Shown piece after piece: positions 1 through 10,084 of a DNA stretch of 64,000 nt. The translations under genes and the position numbers were made by a program. Position 1 is the stretch's first letter. Every line of letters begins with the position of its first letter. The notes beneath the pieces were generated by a model. It saw only the letters and a list, made by a program, of their open reading frames with translations. It had not been told where the DNA came from and ran no database searches. Origin of the DNA: Axinella damicornis (lineage: Eukaryota > Porifera > Demospongiae > Axinellida > Axinellidae); the NCBI GenBank assembly GCA_963931865.1, contig OZ007508.1, forward strand, positions 10,600,781-10,664,780. The letters are read 5' to 3'.

Positions 1-354
1 AGACCAGGCAAGTTTTCCCATGGTTGAGAGAAGTAGCAAATGTAGCCTCTGTATCTAACTTTCAGTGAAGGGTGCCGCTTTTATCCTACTTATTTTTCCA
101 CGGCCATTATAGCATGAGAAACATGCCACATTTTAGGTCCTTGCGTTGCGTATGAAGATTGGGAGAACATACTGAGGGTGAGTTGGCAGTTTCACCCTGA
201 GGTTATACAATAGTATTGCATGTGTACATACAAAGGCTAGACTTCTTATGTCAAAAAATAGACAACTTTCACTCCTGGGCAACCATTGCCAGAGATGGTG
301 CCCACGCATGACACACTTCAGCCACGTCAAATGATCGGGATGGAGGTATAGGGC

Positions 355-920
355 TGGTCTCGCGTGGCCCAGACCCTTCCTGCGACGATTAGTGGGGCGG
401 GCGAAAGGGAAAGGGAAGGAGGAAGAAGGGTCTGGTGACTCTGAACAGGATGTTGTTGGCTCTGCCGGAATGCTGGTAGAGCCAACCAGCATGTAATTTC
501 CGCTTTAAGCGCGTGACTAGTTGACATGGCGAGAAGATTCAACACTGCCTACATAGCGGCTTCACAGCAAGGCTACAGGCAGTTGATGCCCAAACAGATA
601 ATTTGCATGCGATAGCAACGTCTCCGTGAGTCTCCACACGGGTTCTGGAATGTCTCACAGCTCTCCTTCACGTACTACTCTTTGGCAAGTAGATGGTGCA
701 GCGCTCTTCCTTGATAGCCATGGCTCTAGCTCTGTGCTCGATCAATTACTAGTATTTACTTGAGGTAAGTCATGTGCAATAGTACGTTTACGGAAGATTA
801 TTACATTCCATTGTGCAACGGCATCTTGTTCAGAGTCACCAGACCCTTCTTCCTCCCTCCCCTCCCCTTTTGCCCCGCCCCACTAATCGTCGCAGGAAGG
901 GTCTGGGCCACGCAAGACTA
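355..920. mobile_element. MULE-like foldback MITE with perfect 9-bp TSD
   Basis: The left arm (about 355-455) and right arm (about 825-920) are inverted copies of each other, sharing the block CCCAGACCCTTCCTGCGACG and a purine-rich stretch. The nine bases GTATAGGGC occur immediately outside both ends (346-354 and 921-929), a perfect target-site duplication. Termini TGGTCTCG/CGCAAGACTA resemble the TAGTCTCG ends of other elements here. No transposase is inside, so it is non-autonomous. Long inverted repeats plus a 9-bp duplication suggest the Mutator-like superfamily. Confidence 0.75.
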
Positions 921-1059
921 GTATAGGGCCTTCTGATGCAGTAAAAGGTAGCATGAAAAAGACTCAGCACCCTTCTCTCCGCAAAACCCAAACCTAACTC
1001 GCCACTTTCGGAGGTACATTTTAGCCGAGACTTGCATATGGTGGCAAGTTGAAAGCTTA

Positions 1060-1335
1060 AACTTTCCAGCCCATGCCCAATGTTATTGAACATTCTTCAC
1101 AGAGTGCAAGGCTTCGCAGAGTGCAAGGTTCAATAGTATGAAGGTCGCACGTCACTAGTCTAGTCCCGCCCCATGAACATCCCACTTCCGTCAAACCCAG
1201 ACATCCCTAAATGGTGCACTGACACGCACTATTCAATCGCCCCCACAAACTTTCTCTATGTTCTGTTTTGTGGGCCCCCCCCCTCGTGATATGTTCTCCC
1301 TGCACATGCACACACACACACGTTAAAATCTTGAT
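1060..1335 (+). repeat. 3' part of composite repeat (ACTAGTCTAGTCCCGCCCC family)
   Basis: This segment matches the distal parts of repeats at 5430-5580, 9240-9335 and 63310-63455: a CCCAATGTT..GAACATTCTTCAC start, a central GTCACTAGTCTAGTCCCGCC block, a CCCACTTCCGTC block, a CA-rich tract and an end in GTTAAAATCTTGAT. The internal minisatellite seen in longer copies is absent here. Confidence 0.6.
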
Positions 1336-3385
1336 TGGCCTTGTTCCTACTTCCCAGGTCGTTCCCAGCTCCAGTCTTTGGTTGCTGTCCGCAGAATTAA
1401 TGTGGACTGATCAGCACTCGCACACTTGACAAGGTGTGTGCATACTCGCTGCTCATCTGGATACATTGGTGCATTCAGCGGTGAGGCAAGTACTTCCCCA
1501 TCAGATATGGTTTGATTGTCCTGGTGGCGAAACACAGACAGCACAGCACTCAAAACTCGCCAGCTGCCAGAGAGGATAAGAACAGTGACAACCATGACCA
1601 CACTTCACTCTGAGGTTTCCAAGATCAGCCACCATGCTTGGAAGTGAACACTTGTGATTGGAGCACCACAACTGGGGCAAGAAATGCTTGGACCTGCATA
1701 TACCAATGATTGCTGCTGCGACCAGGCAGTTCCCAGTTAGCTACTGCCGTACAATTTGTGTGGCTGTCTCGCCTCACACACGCCCTCAATTTATCAGGCT
1801 GCTCTCCTAGTTTGCACTTTGGCAGTCAGTGTGGGGCTGGCAGTTGAAGAGCACGGGTGTTTTCATTGCACACGCGTAATACAACTTGATGACGTCACGG
1901 ACGCGTGTAGAAAAAAATTGAAATTCCTAGCAACCACGCATGGCAACAGTAGCCACAAAAATGCAATTAACAATTCTGCTGCAATGAAGCCTTCTAAGGG
2001 GTGTGTCGTCACACCATTGCAAAGGTCACAGAGAAAGCTTTCGAACGGTACGCGTTTCGTGTGTGTTGAAGGAGGCTAGCGTGCGTTACAGCGGCGTGTT
2101 TCAAGCGGTTTTCTTCTAACTTTGAATAGCTACCGCACCACTGCTAAAGTTTTGCAGGGAGACAGATCAGATCCCAGAGAGAGACTGGAGTGTATGGAAA
2201 CGGATGAGGTGAGCGCTGTTGTATTAAGTATTTTACTATGCCTACTACGTAGGGTCAAAACTGCACCAAAATGTTGGAGGGTGGACCATCCTGCTATCGT
2301 TGCCTACATCAATCCCAAATGCCTGGAGCAACCCATCCCCGAACTTGCAACATGCGTATTTATATTGTTTTCTCTTGTAGAGCCCAGCACATACTCTACA
2401 ATGTTTGTTCAGCTCAGTTTGGTGGTCCATGACTGCAGCTGCTCCCTGAAGTAAACTACCATTCAACACTCTCAAAAAAAATAGTTAATTGCACTCTCCA
2501 AAAAATAGTTAATAGCACTAATCCGCTTTGATTGTCTGCAGCAACACCAAATGGTGTTATCAAACCACACCAGAAGCCTTAGAAAATTTCACACACTCCC
2601 ACGCAACAAGAGAACAGACCGCAATCTTCAAGGTCAACCGCAGAGTGATGATCTCCGTGGCAACGCTATCGCATGCGCAGTGTATCTGTGAGCATGTGGC
2701 CGTCAGCGCACAGGAAGTGGGTGGTCTACTAAGGTATGTGATTATGTGGTGCAAGCAGGTCAGACTACATTCTTTCCAGAGAATAATAAATACTATAGTA
2801 ACGGTAGTGCACTTACGCGAAGTTGGTTGCTAGGGAAATGCGTGAATATTACAACGCGGATACCGTAATGTTTAATTACGCGTATTATGTCCAATGAAAA
2901 CACCCGTGAGAGTAGCACTTTAGGATTGATGTATTTTGTACCCTAGGCTGCCTCAATGCAGCAGATGCACTTCAAGCATACGTAAATGCCCTCAGTTCTG
3001 ATTATATTATCACTGCTTTAAAAAATTAGTAGGACTTACTGACTTGTACTGTTACCTTACTCTATCTTAGTACTATTTATTTCTGTGTATTTCACAACGT
3101 AGAAAACTTGCAGAGTGGTCTGCTGGTAAGAATTATCACAGTGATCTGGATGGAAGCGATTGACAGCTCTTGAACTTCTGTGTGGCACTTGAACAGCTGT
3201 GCGCTTATTCATGCGCAGTTGTGCGGGGTGGGGTTGCCTAGCACTTAACTCGATTTGTAACCTTTAAAGATATTTATAGAGCTTCGGGGAAGTCCTGAAC
3301 GGTCCTTGGCAACGATGGCCTTATAGCGACGCCATGTTGCTAGGTAAGTAAACGGTGACGTAATTTTACGCGTGCGCGAACTAAG
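1336..3385. other. Intergenic stretch, no gene recognised
   Basis: I see no conserved exon. Open frames of 60-110 codons occur on both strands but show no recognisable motif or splice context. A near-duplicated short motif, AAAAAATAGTTAAT, occurs twice around 2476-2515. Confidence 0.5.
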
Positions 3386-3389
3386 TGCC

Positions 3390-3440
3390 GATTAAACCGC
3401 GGCCGGCCGGCGCGCGTACGCGCGGCGCGCGGTTAAACGC
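3390..3440. repeat. CpG-rich palindrome
   Basis: The outer arms TTAAACCGCG and CGCGGTTAA enclose an almost pure G/C core of CCGGCCGG and GCGCGCGTACGCGCG stretches. The whole can fold into a hairpin. It stands out from the AT-neutral surroundings. Confidence 0.55.
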
Positions 3441-3613
3441 GCGCGCTGGTCTGCAGAAATAGTTTCACTGGAACGGGCACGGGGTCCCCAAAACCACTCA
3501 GAACAGAGAGGTCTGGATGTTCAACAAGGTAAGCGGATCCAGCTCGCCAGTGCTGAATGAACGGTTGAAATGACACATTTGCACGTCTAATTAGAGCCCA
3601 CCATAATAATTCC

Positions 3614-3634
3614 TCCCCCCCCCCCCCCCCCCCC
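3614..3634 (+). repeat. Poly-C homopolymer
   Basis: A run of about 20 cytosines, followed at 3660-3705 by three imperfect copies of the motif GCTGTACCACATGT. Such runs recur in the window (41.69, 48.94 and 61.91 kb). Confidence 0.7.
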
Positions 3635-3784
3635 ATGATCGAACATGCACACTGCCAATGCTGTACCACATGTGCTGTACCACATGTGCTGTACCACACG
3701 TTGCTGTACGTGTAGTGTTGGTACAGCTGTCTTGAAAAAGTTGTCCAAAGCGTACAGTAGAGCTGTCACAAGTTATATATTGTA

Positions 3785-4060
3785 GTTGTGCGTTTTTGGT
3801 GCGTGCGCCTATATCTCCACAGGAAGCAAATTTGCGCCAATAAGGGAGATGCGCTTAATATCGAATGACATTCCTTGAATAGGAAGTGCGCTTCAATTCG
3901 AAATATATAGCTTCCACTCTATAGGATCGTAATGGCAGAGTTTCTGGAAGAAATGTACATGTACATGTAGCTGGGTTGAGAGTTGAGCCTGCGCCTAACA
4001 GTGAATATGTGCCTATAAGTGTGCTAGCTGTGCCTGGTAATGCGCGACTATGGTACCACC
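3785..4060 (+). repeat. Dispersed repeat shared with 35.09-35.34 kb
   Basis: Blocks such as AATAGGAAGTGCGCTTCA, GGCAGAGTTTCTGGAAGAA and CCTAACAGTGAATATG occur in the same order here and at 35085-35340. This copy is diverged and lies immediately upstream of the first visible WDR90 exon. An 18-bp-period stretch (GGTGGCACTAGTGACATT) follows at 4060-4125. Confidence 0.65.
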
Positions 4061-4132
4061 ACATTGGTGGCACTAGTGACATTGGTGGCATTAGTGACAC
4101 TGATGACATTGGTGGCACTAGTGACCCCGCAG

Positions 4133-4265
4133 GGCCAGCGCGTCGTGGAAGGTGGATTTGCACAGGGAAAAGCCGTGTTCTTTGAGGGGAATGGCTTTTC
4201 CTTTGCTGCACGAAAAATGCAACCTCATGCAGCACCGGTTACGGCAGTCGCTTATTCACCCAATG
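4133..4265 (+). pseudogene. WDR90: WDR90/POC16-like, WD-repeat exon a
   Basis: WDR90 (POC16) is a WD40-repeat protein with an N-terminal CFAP20-like domain that acts at the centriole wall and in cilia. The block begins after a CCCCGCAG acceptor, reads GQRVVEGGFAQGK and ends HAAPVTAVAYSPNG before a GTAAGT donor. The final part is a typical WD-repeat beta-strand (VTAVAYSP). Its last base and the first two bases of the exon at 5701 rebuild one codon, giving a continuous WD repeat, SPNG-DVIFSGCSNG. The identification comes from the downstream exons, which follow the end of vertebrate WDR90. It is called a pseudogene because of damage in the later exons. Everything upstream of this block is missing from view. 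Confidence 0.6.
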
Positions 4266-4308
4266 GTAAGTATGCTTCAGGCCATTTGAAGATTTGCTCC
4301 TCTACATT

Positions 4309-4440
4309 TGGAGAGACTTGTGGCCAAGTGGTTAAAGCATTTGACTGTGGACCAAAGGTCCCAGGTTCGAATCCTATCTGTTGCTTCACTGATAAAGTGC
4401 TGGCAACTCACTACACCTGAACTACATGTAAGTCTAGCAG
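4309..4440 (+). repeat. tRNA-derived SINE fragment
   Basis: A Pol III A box (TGGCCAAGTGG) and a near-perfect B box (GGTTCGAATCC) are correctly spaced at about 4320-4376. The cloverleaf does not pair: acceptor and T stems are mismatched, so this is not a working tRNA gene. It lies inside a WDR90 intron. The non-tRNA body may run on to about 4620, but its 3' end is not defined. Confidence 0.6.
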
Positions 4441-5100
4441 CTAACCCCTCTCTGCCCCAGGAGGTCAAGCTGGCGCGCGGCGAGGGTCTAGCAAACATTG
4501 CACTTGATTGCGTTTCAACTGACCAATCATCAGATCTCACTGAAGCGATTCGTTCCAACTTTATTCATGACCCTCGTGGTAGTAAACCGAGCCGCTCGTG
4601 TGTGATCACCCCGCAGATAGAGTGTAAAAACTTGCACTCAAGCTAAACTAGTCCAACCTGGATGCCTCCAAGGGTACAGAACTCGTCAGACCGGCCGGAT
4701 GGAGAGGGGCTAGCGGCTAGACTGACCTGAACTGTGTGTACACTAGTGCTGCCACGGTATGAGATATTGTATATCATATGTCATAGTGTTTAATGTCGGA
4801 CATGTATGTCACCAAGCTTACAGGATAGTTTCACATGAGGTCGGGGTAGTTCAGTCCCTTCTAACCTGCTCGAACCACTGGTTGACCGTGGGAACCAAGC
4901 CTACAGGATAGTTTCACAGGAGTTAGGACATATCACAATTATTACACTGGCAATTGAATTTCACTAAGTGGTCCAGTCTTAAGCTATGTGGATAATTAGG
5001 TTAATGCTATGGCCTCTGTGTACACTGTTTGGAGTTCAAAGTGAAATACAATTGGCACAGTACCAATGTACACATATAAACATAAAAGTAGCCCCCTTGT
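4441..5100 (+). other. WDR90 intron sequence, no gene recognised
   Basis: The stretch holds two imperfect copies of TACAGGATAGTTTCACA (about 4820 and 4902) and otherwise unassigned sequence. No conserved exon was seen. Confidence 0.4.
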
Positions 5101-5104
5101 TCGC

Positions 5105-5580
5105 TTTTGTGTGTAATTCGGCGCCGGACAGCTCTCCGTCAAAGCTGCTGCTCCCCGATTGCGTCCGCTTCAGCTGCTGCTCGCCGATTGCATCGATCCA
5201 CTTCAACTGCTGTTCCCTGTTTGTGTCCGCTTCAGATGCTGCTCGCCACTTGTGTCTGCTTCCGCTGCTACTCCCCGATTGCGTCCAATTCAACTGCTCC
5301 CCGATTGCGTCTGCTTCGGCTGTTGCTCCTCGATTGCGTCCGCTTCATCTGCTGCTCCGGCTTCACCTGCAGCTCGTCCGCTTTGACTGCTGCTTACTAA
5401 TATTCATCTGTCAGCTGTTCTAGAAGCTTCCAGCTAGCCCATTCCCAATGTTCTCGAACATTCTTCACGGAGTTCGAGGTTCAGTGGTATGAAGGTCGCG
5501 CGTCACTAGTCTAGTCCCACCCCGCAAACATCCCACTTCCGTTACACACACACACACTGACAAACACAACGTTAAAATTG
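5105..5580 (+). repeat. Composite repeat with internal 27-30 bp minisatellite
   Basis: The left part (about 5150-5400) is an irregular tandem array of a unit like GCTGCTCCCCGATTGCGTCC followed by GCTTCAACT. The right part carries the TAGTCTAGTCCC block, CCACTTCCGTTACACACA and an end in GTTAAAATT. The same order occurs at 62940-63455, and inverted at 18735-18990. The array stays open in several frames, but this is low-complexity translation and not a gene. Confidence 0.7.
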
Positions 5581-5700
5581 AAAATTCCCAGCAAACTCGC
5601 TCACGCTCGCACCGACTATGTTGCACCTGTATTGCATAGCATTGGCAGGATGCTCATGCACACACTAGTACACACACATACAATGTACACACTAACACAG

Positions 5701-5830
5701 GCGATGTGATCTTCTCAGGCTGCTCCAATGGTGTGGTAACCGTTAGCAACCCTTCTGCTGGGCTGGTGGTGCACGTGATCCCTGACGACCACCCACCACT
5801 GACATGCACACCTCCGACAGACCTGTCAAG
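5701..5830 (+). pseudogene. WDR90: WDR90-like, WD-repeat exon b
   Basis: Bounded by an ACACAG acceptor and an AAG/GTATCA donor. It reads DVIFSGCSNGVVTVSNP then GLVVHVIPDDHPPLTC, the late WDR90 segment in which a WD blade is followed by a phrase about the decay of a bound ligand-like loop. The phase joins perfectly to the exon at 4133-4265. The phase to the next block at 5897 does not match, which implies an indel or a different splice site. Confidence 0.65.
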
Positions 5831-5896
5831 GTATCAGCTAGTCTGTCCTACCTCCAACTTTGGTTTTTCCAGTCAGTACCCCTTCCTCCCTCCCAG

Positions 5897-6065
5897 CGTC
5901 CTGGGTCTGAGGACTGCTACCAATGGTTCGCGGCCAGTGGGGACCGGAGGGTGAGCATGTGGAGTGCAGACTGCAGAAGGGGCGTTTGCCAGCTGGTGGA
6001 CTGGCTCACATTCCCAAGTGCCCTCCTCTGCTCCGGATGGCACCAGGCTCAGGAGAGGACACAAG
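5897..6065 (+). pseudogene. WDR90: WDR90-like, WD-repeat exon c (frame broken)
   Basis: It reads WFAASGDRRVSMWSAD then CQLVDWLTFPS, matching the diagnostic vertebrate WDR90 segment AASGD-RVSVWASDW..CELVDWLSFP. After TFPS the homologous reading changes frame and continues as PDGTRLRRGHK up to AAG/GTGCCC. That second frame ends in phase 0, exactly what the exon at 6293 needs. One internal frame break is therefore required, either a real indel or an assembly error. Confidence 0.7.
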
Positions 6066-6292
6066 GTGCCCAACCCAACACCTGCATTTTTCAGAAGTGT
6101 TCTTGTAATTGTGTGAAGTCTACTATTTACTTAGCCTCGGGTGTGACACAACTAGCTCTTGTAGGAGCTTATCTGTATAGGGATGCGCTCTAGTGAGAGA
6201 CTTGAGATGCTGTTGTATGCACTGCAGTTCACAGTGGCATTTAATTCCTAGCTCAATCACAGACCTCGCCCTCCTCTCTTCTCCTGTCCCAG

Positions 6293-6484
6293 TATGAACT
6301 TCTGCCCCCTAGCCTGGCCCGCTTCAATCCCACAGATCCAGACACTATCCTGTACGCTGGATACGCATGGAAAGGTTCTACAGTCGCTCACAGAAGGCAG
6401 TTGTCAGGACGTCTGCCCTCAATCACTGGGCCTCATTCATGGATGCATCACCACAGGGACACCTTCTGGCCTTTGGCTGCCAAG
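6293..6484 (+). pseudogene. WDR90: WDR90-like, WD-repeat exon d (frame broken)
   Basis: After a CCTGTCCCAG acceptor it reads YELLPPSLARFNPTDPDTI, equivalent to vertebrate LPPSLAAFCPWDEALLVYVG. Near ILYAGYA the frame shifts and homology resumes as MERFYSRSQKAVVRTS and ends GHLLAFGCQ before GTAAGT. A second copy of this exon at about 14035 keeps the bases missing here (YVGYGMERC), so the break includes a real deletion relative to the paralogue. Confidence 0.7.
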
Positions 6485-6755
6485 GTAAGTCAGGTGGAAA
6501 CATGTAGGTGTGGTTTGACTGCTTTGGTGAATTAAAGTAATAATTATAGCAGTAGAGAGTTCTCATTTGAAACAGGGCATTGGACTTCGTCACGAAAATT
6601 CCTGTCACAAAAGAAAAAAGTTATTTGAAGGGTGTAAACAGCTCACTGTAGAACTGTTGTGTAGTGCTAATTTTACCCTGCAAGATTTCTTATATCATAA
6701 TACGCCACTGTAGCAAAATGTCTAGTTGAATCGAATGTTATATTGTCTCTTGCAG

Positions 6756-7085
6756 AGCGTGCTGTGAAAATCATGGACTACGATGAAGGCTAATTCGAGG
6801 ACTATACTGGCAACTAGCCTTGTCGACGTCCCCAGGCCTACCCCGTTCTTCAGTTTGCATTGACAATATAATAATACACAGATGTGGAAGAGCGCGCCGC
6901 TCTTCCACATCAGTCAACGCGAACCGAAGAACAGAAAAAACGGGGTAGGCCTGGGAATGAGGCTAACTGGCCACCATGACAGAATCTGTTGTGTAATCTT
7001 TCGGAAAGTACATGTATCCACCAGTAGCTCCACTCTACATGTATGGGACGTTGTACGTAGTGCTGATGATCTTTTGCAATGTTGA
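6756..7085 (+). pseudogene. WDR90: WDR90-like terminal exon, split by a MITE
   Basis: After a CTCTTGCAG acceptor it reads ERAVKIMDYDEG, then an in-frame TAA, then FEDYTG. A 151-bp foldback element (6815-6965) interrupts the codon series. The frame resumes HHDRICCVIF and ends TLHVWDVV, with a stop near 7082. Removing the element and one target copy gives a continuous ...YTGHHDRICCVIF..LHVWDV, which follows the C-terminus of WDR90 (EERALKLVD ... GHDDAV..CRF ... ILVWEV). The stop and the insertion make a full-length product unlikely from this allele. Confidence 0.72.
6815..6965. mobile_element. MULE-like foldback MITE inside a WDR90 exon
   Basis: The ends are TAGCCTTGTCGACG and TGGGAATGAGGCTA, with inverted arms that include CCCAGGCCTACCCCGTTCTT. 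The centre holds a near-perfect palindrome, ATGTGGAAGAGCG..CGCTCTTCCACAT (about 6882-6909). Flanking nonamers ACTGGCAAC (6806-6814) and ACTGGCCAC (6966-6974) match at 8 of 9 positions, a 9-bp target duplication. No coding capacity. Confidence 0.8.
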
Positions 7086-7099
7086 ACATGAGAGGCGCG

Positions 7100-7700
7100 G
7101 CTCGTTATTAAAAGTTAAGTAGCACGTGATCTTTCTGGACTTGCTCCTTCGTGCATGCATGCAGCACGTCAACATGGTCAACTCAGGGGTCCGGGAGGAT
7201 TTAGGAGATGGCTTCACTGGTTCTTCGGACAGGCTTTCAATCTGTCTTCAGGTTTGTTCTTTATGGTTCAGTGTAATTTTAATTCGTCCAGGTAAATAAT
7301 CATGAGTAGTTTGCCGACGATGTTTATTGTCCCCAAATAAAGCTCACCCTGGTGGGGTAATCAACTGCTCATTTCTGAATAGCGTACTCCCAAATGGGAG
7401 AGTATCAATCACCTGGTGCACTTGTTGCTGATTTCCTCTCCAGCGCTGGGCATCAGCTGCAACAGTTACAGTTCCTTTGTCAGATCCTGTCCCCCACTTG
7501 GCGCTAGAGAGTACTCCGACCACAAGAAAGCCACCAGAAGAAGTCAGGGTATGTACCACGACTACTACAGCTGGTCTTGATTCCAGACCCAAACAATCCC
7601 AGCACGAATTGTTGTCGTTTGGGTCTACACCAAGGCTAACTGCCATTGTAAAACTCCGCTCTCATAATATTATGTATAGGTTAGTCAGCTTAGCAATGGC
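7100..7700 (+). other. Region downstream of WDR90 with no gene recognised
   Basis: Open frames of 60-130 codons occur on both strands here without a conserved motif. Nothing was identified with confidence. Confidence 0.35.
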
Positions 7701-7707
7701 ATCACAG

Positions 7708-7894
7708 TGGGAACGCTGGAGAACTACTCTCACCACTCCAACGTGTCAGTGTTTGTCAGGGCAGGCAGCTGGTATGAGACCTACAACCAGAGAGGACCTC
7801 CTCAGAAACTGTGCCTTCCTAGTGCATGCGTCTCGGGTATTCAAACTTCACAAGCTACCTCCTCTGTTTCTAAGATAGAGTATCTACTTCCATA
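7708..7894 (+). CDS. Possible exon, unrecognised
   Basis: An ATCACAG acceptor opens a clean frame, GTLENYSHHSNVSVFVRAG, continuing SWYETYNQRGPPQKLC, up to a possible GTACTG donor. The composition is protein-like, with several aromatic residues and no low complexity. I do not recognise the family. It is followed 17 bp later by a transposon insertion. It could be a chance open frame. Confidence 0.25.
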
Positions 7895-7911
7895 TGTACT
7901 GCAGTTCTGTT

Positions 7912-8436
7912 GGTGGTTACTAAAATCTGGAACGGGACGGAACGGAATGGAACGGTTCCGCCTAGTAAAATACGGAACGCACGGAACGGAACAACAGGCA
8001 CAGCGCAATGCAATGCGCTGACGTTCATGGTGAGGAAAAGATTAGGCAATTTTTAGAGAGCTCCCCAGATCTAGAGAGAGTGATCCATGAGCCTCCGCTA
8101 GTCTAACTAGCTAGCCCTTCGCTTTCTTCAGCGCGCGATCGCTTTCAGTATGGAGAAGCCTCCGCAGAGACCCAAGGTTGGCCAAGTATACCTCTTCTCT
8201 TCTCAACAGAACGCTGACAAGAAAAGCTCATAATCATTATACCGCTACGTTGTCCTTATGAAATAGTGAGCTTTATAATATGACAAGCAAGTCTTACCAT
8301 GATTTCAAGCGTCCTCTTTGCCTTCGCTGCGAAATGCTATTACTGCTTGGCTATCGTTCCGTTCTGTGCGTTCCGTATTTTAGTAGGCGGAACCGTTCCA
8401 TTCCGTTCCGTTCCGTTCCGGATTTTAGTAACCACC
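7912..8436. mobile_element. 525-bp TIR element with 8-bp TSD (hAT-like size class)
   Basis: Inverted terminal repeats of about 85-90 bp start GGTGGTTACTAAAATC and consist of GGAACGGAACG-type repeats plus TACGGAACGCAC. GTTCTGTT flanks both ends (7904-7911 and 8437-8444), a perfect 8-bp target duplication. Near 8150 there is a 27-codon open frame (MEKPPQRPKVGQVYLF) that could be the remnant of a transposase start. An 8-bp duplication is usual for hAT elements, but the termini are not typical CAGGG ends, so the superfamily is uncertain. Confidence 0.78.
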
Positions 8437-8717
8437 GTTCTGTTTGGTGTGTGGTTATCATTTGTTCTGGTGTATAGGCTTCTGAGGAGAAGTCTACTTT
8501 GGAGGGAGATGGAAGCTCATTGACGTAAGCTGTTCAGTTAGACGTTCAGGGTATTTATACTGACTTCTGATGTTCTTGTTTTGTATAGTGCAACTATAAC
8601 CCGTGAGCACCTAATCTACTCATCTGAGTTCCCGAGGCAACCTGTAAGCCTGTCCAGTGAATGGACCCATTCTTTAAAATAAGTTATAACCCCCCTCCTC
8701 CTCCTTCCCTAATAATT

Positions 8718-9203
8718 ACACTCCTGGTATAGGAAATAAAGTGCCGCGTAATGTAATATAAATAACTCGTTCGAGTGATAGGAATGGCCTACGAAGATTC
8801 TGACTACACCTTCATGATCGCTATCATGCACTGTCCCAACCGTACAATTTTGGAGCTGAAACTCACCTTGGTGGTGGAGATATGAGCGCTTTTGTCTCGC
8901 CGTGGCCGCCATTGCTCGAGCGCTCTCTCCGACTTCCGGTGGCAGTACCGTTCTTAGGAAAGGCACACGAAGATTCTGACCACACAGCCGTGATCGCTGT
9001 CGTTAACTGACGCTTACATGCCAAAACTCACCGTGCTGGCTAAGTTGTGAGTGCTGTCTTGTCTTCCTTTTGGTCGCCATGCTCGCGATCGACTGAGCCA
9101 CGTGGCATGTGCGTTAATTGGAACGAATTGCAATAATTTAGCTTCGCTACGGCGAGGCAAACGCGGCGTTGCAACGGCTACCAGGAGTGCGGTTGCCCCT
9201 CGA
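8718..9203 (+). repeat. Dimeric interspersed repeat, CACTCCTGGTA family, copy 1
   Basis: It starts at ACACTCCTGGTATAGG..GTGCCGCG and ends at TACCAGGAGTGCGGTTGCCC. The body holds two related halves, each with GATTCTGACNACAC, GTGATCGCTNTC, AAACTCACC and GCCATTGCTCG blocks. At least four near-full copies and three fragments occur in the window, in both orientations. No coding capacity. Confidence 0.75.
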
Positions 9204-9239
9204 TAATATATAAGCAAATAAATTATAAAGCAAATAAAT

Positions 9240-9335
9240 TAAAGTACGAAGGTCGCGCGTCACTATAGTCTAGTCCCGCCCCACAAACAGCCCACTTCCG
9301 TCACTCACAGACACACACACATTAAAATCTTAATG
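9240..9335 (+). repeat. Distal fragment of the composite repeat family
   Basis: It carries AAGGTCGCGCGTCACTATAG, the TAGTCCCGCCCCACAAAC block and CCCACTTCCGTCAC, ending in a CA tract and TTAAAATCTTAAT. This matches the right part of the repeats at 5430 and 63350. Confidence 0.65.
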
Positions 9336-9710
9336 TATTGATAGCCTGTAGTCTGGGTACTGGACCCAGAGTGGGGGCCAATACTGAGGATATATAATAT
9401 ATAGCCTGTAGTCTGGGTACTGGACCCAGAGTGGGGTCCAATACTGAATATAGCCTGTAGTCTGGTTACTGGACCCAGAGTGGGGGCCAATAGTGAGGAT
9501 AGCCTGTAGTCTGGGTACTGGACCCAGAGTGGGGTCCAATACTGAGGATATATACGTGAATATAGCCTGTAGTCTGGGTACTTGACCCAGAGTGGGGGCC
9601 AATAGTGAGGATATATATATAGCCTGTAGTCTGGGTACTGGACCCAGAGTGGGGTCCAATACTGAGGATATATGTAGCCTGCAGTCTGGGTATAAAACCC
9701 TAAGTAGGAT
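9336..9710. repeat. Hairpin satellite A, about 60-bp unit, 6-7 copies
   Basis: The unit begins TAGCCTGTAGTCTGGGTACT and contains GGACCCAGAGTGGGG plus CCAATACTGAGGATATAT. Each unit has a short hairpin, TCTGGGT..ACCCAGA. Spacing varies because of the AT-rich linker. The array reads through in several minus-strand frames, which is a by-product of repetition. Confidence 0.85.
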
Positions 9711-9893
9711 CCACTCTAGCCTCGTTCCCCGGCCGCGTGGGAGTAGAGAAAGTGGCCTGGTATTCGACGAAATGTATGCTATGCCTTAATTGTTACCCCC
9801 GAGTGTTTAGCAAAAGCTTACAGGAGCAATAAATAGGTCGATCGGGATCATAGTCATCGTACACATGGCATTGCCATTGTACAGTTGTTATCC

Positions 9894-9987
9894 TAGTCTC
9901 AGCCCCGGACCCAAGCCAACCCCAGCGCAGATCGCTTCCGTGTGATACTGGTGCGCTGGGGTTGGTTTCGGTCTGGGGCCGAGACTA
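9894..9987. mobile_element. Short foldback MITE, TAGTCTC ends
   Basis: The ends TAGTCTCAGCCCCGGACCC and GGTCTGGGGCCGAGACTA are inverted, with inner arms CCAACCCCAGCGC/GCGCTGGGGTTGG. The flanks TTGTTATCC and TAGTTATTC agree at 7 of 9 positions, consistent with an aged 9-bp duplication. Confidence 0.65.
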
Positions 9988-10084
9988 TAGTTATTCATAC
10001 ATAATTGCATTCCGCCATGTCAACTTGAATGTAGGCACATACCCAGACCCTTCTGCCTCCCCGTGCGATGGGTCTTGTTCCGAA

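Noticed and set aside
4318..4392. tRNA gene with good A and B boxes
   Set aside because: Acceptor and T stems do not pair and the anticodon stem has a mismatch, so it is a tRNA-derived SINE and not a functional tRNA.
5107..5400. Leu/Cys/Ser-rich 97-145 codon frames
   Set aside because: Minisatellite translation inside a composite repeat; the same happens at 62.94-63.40 kb.
9305..9659. Minus-strand GPHSGSSTQTTGY-type repeat protein
   Set aside because: Product of the hairpin satellite array.
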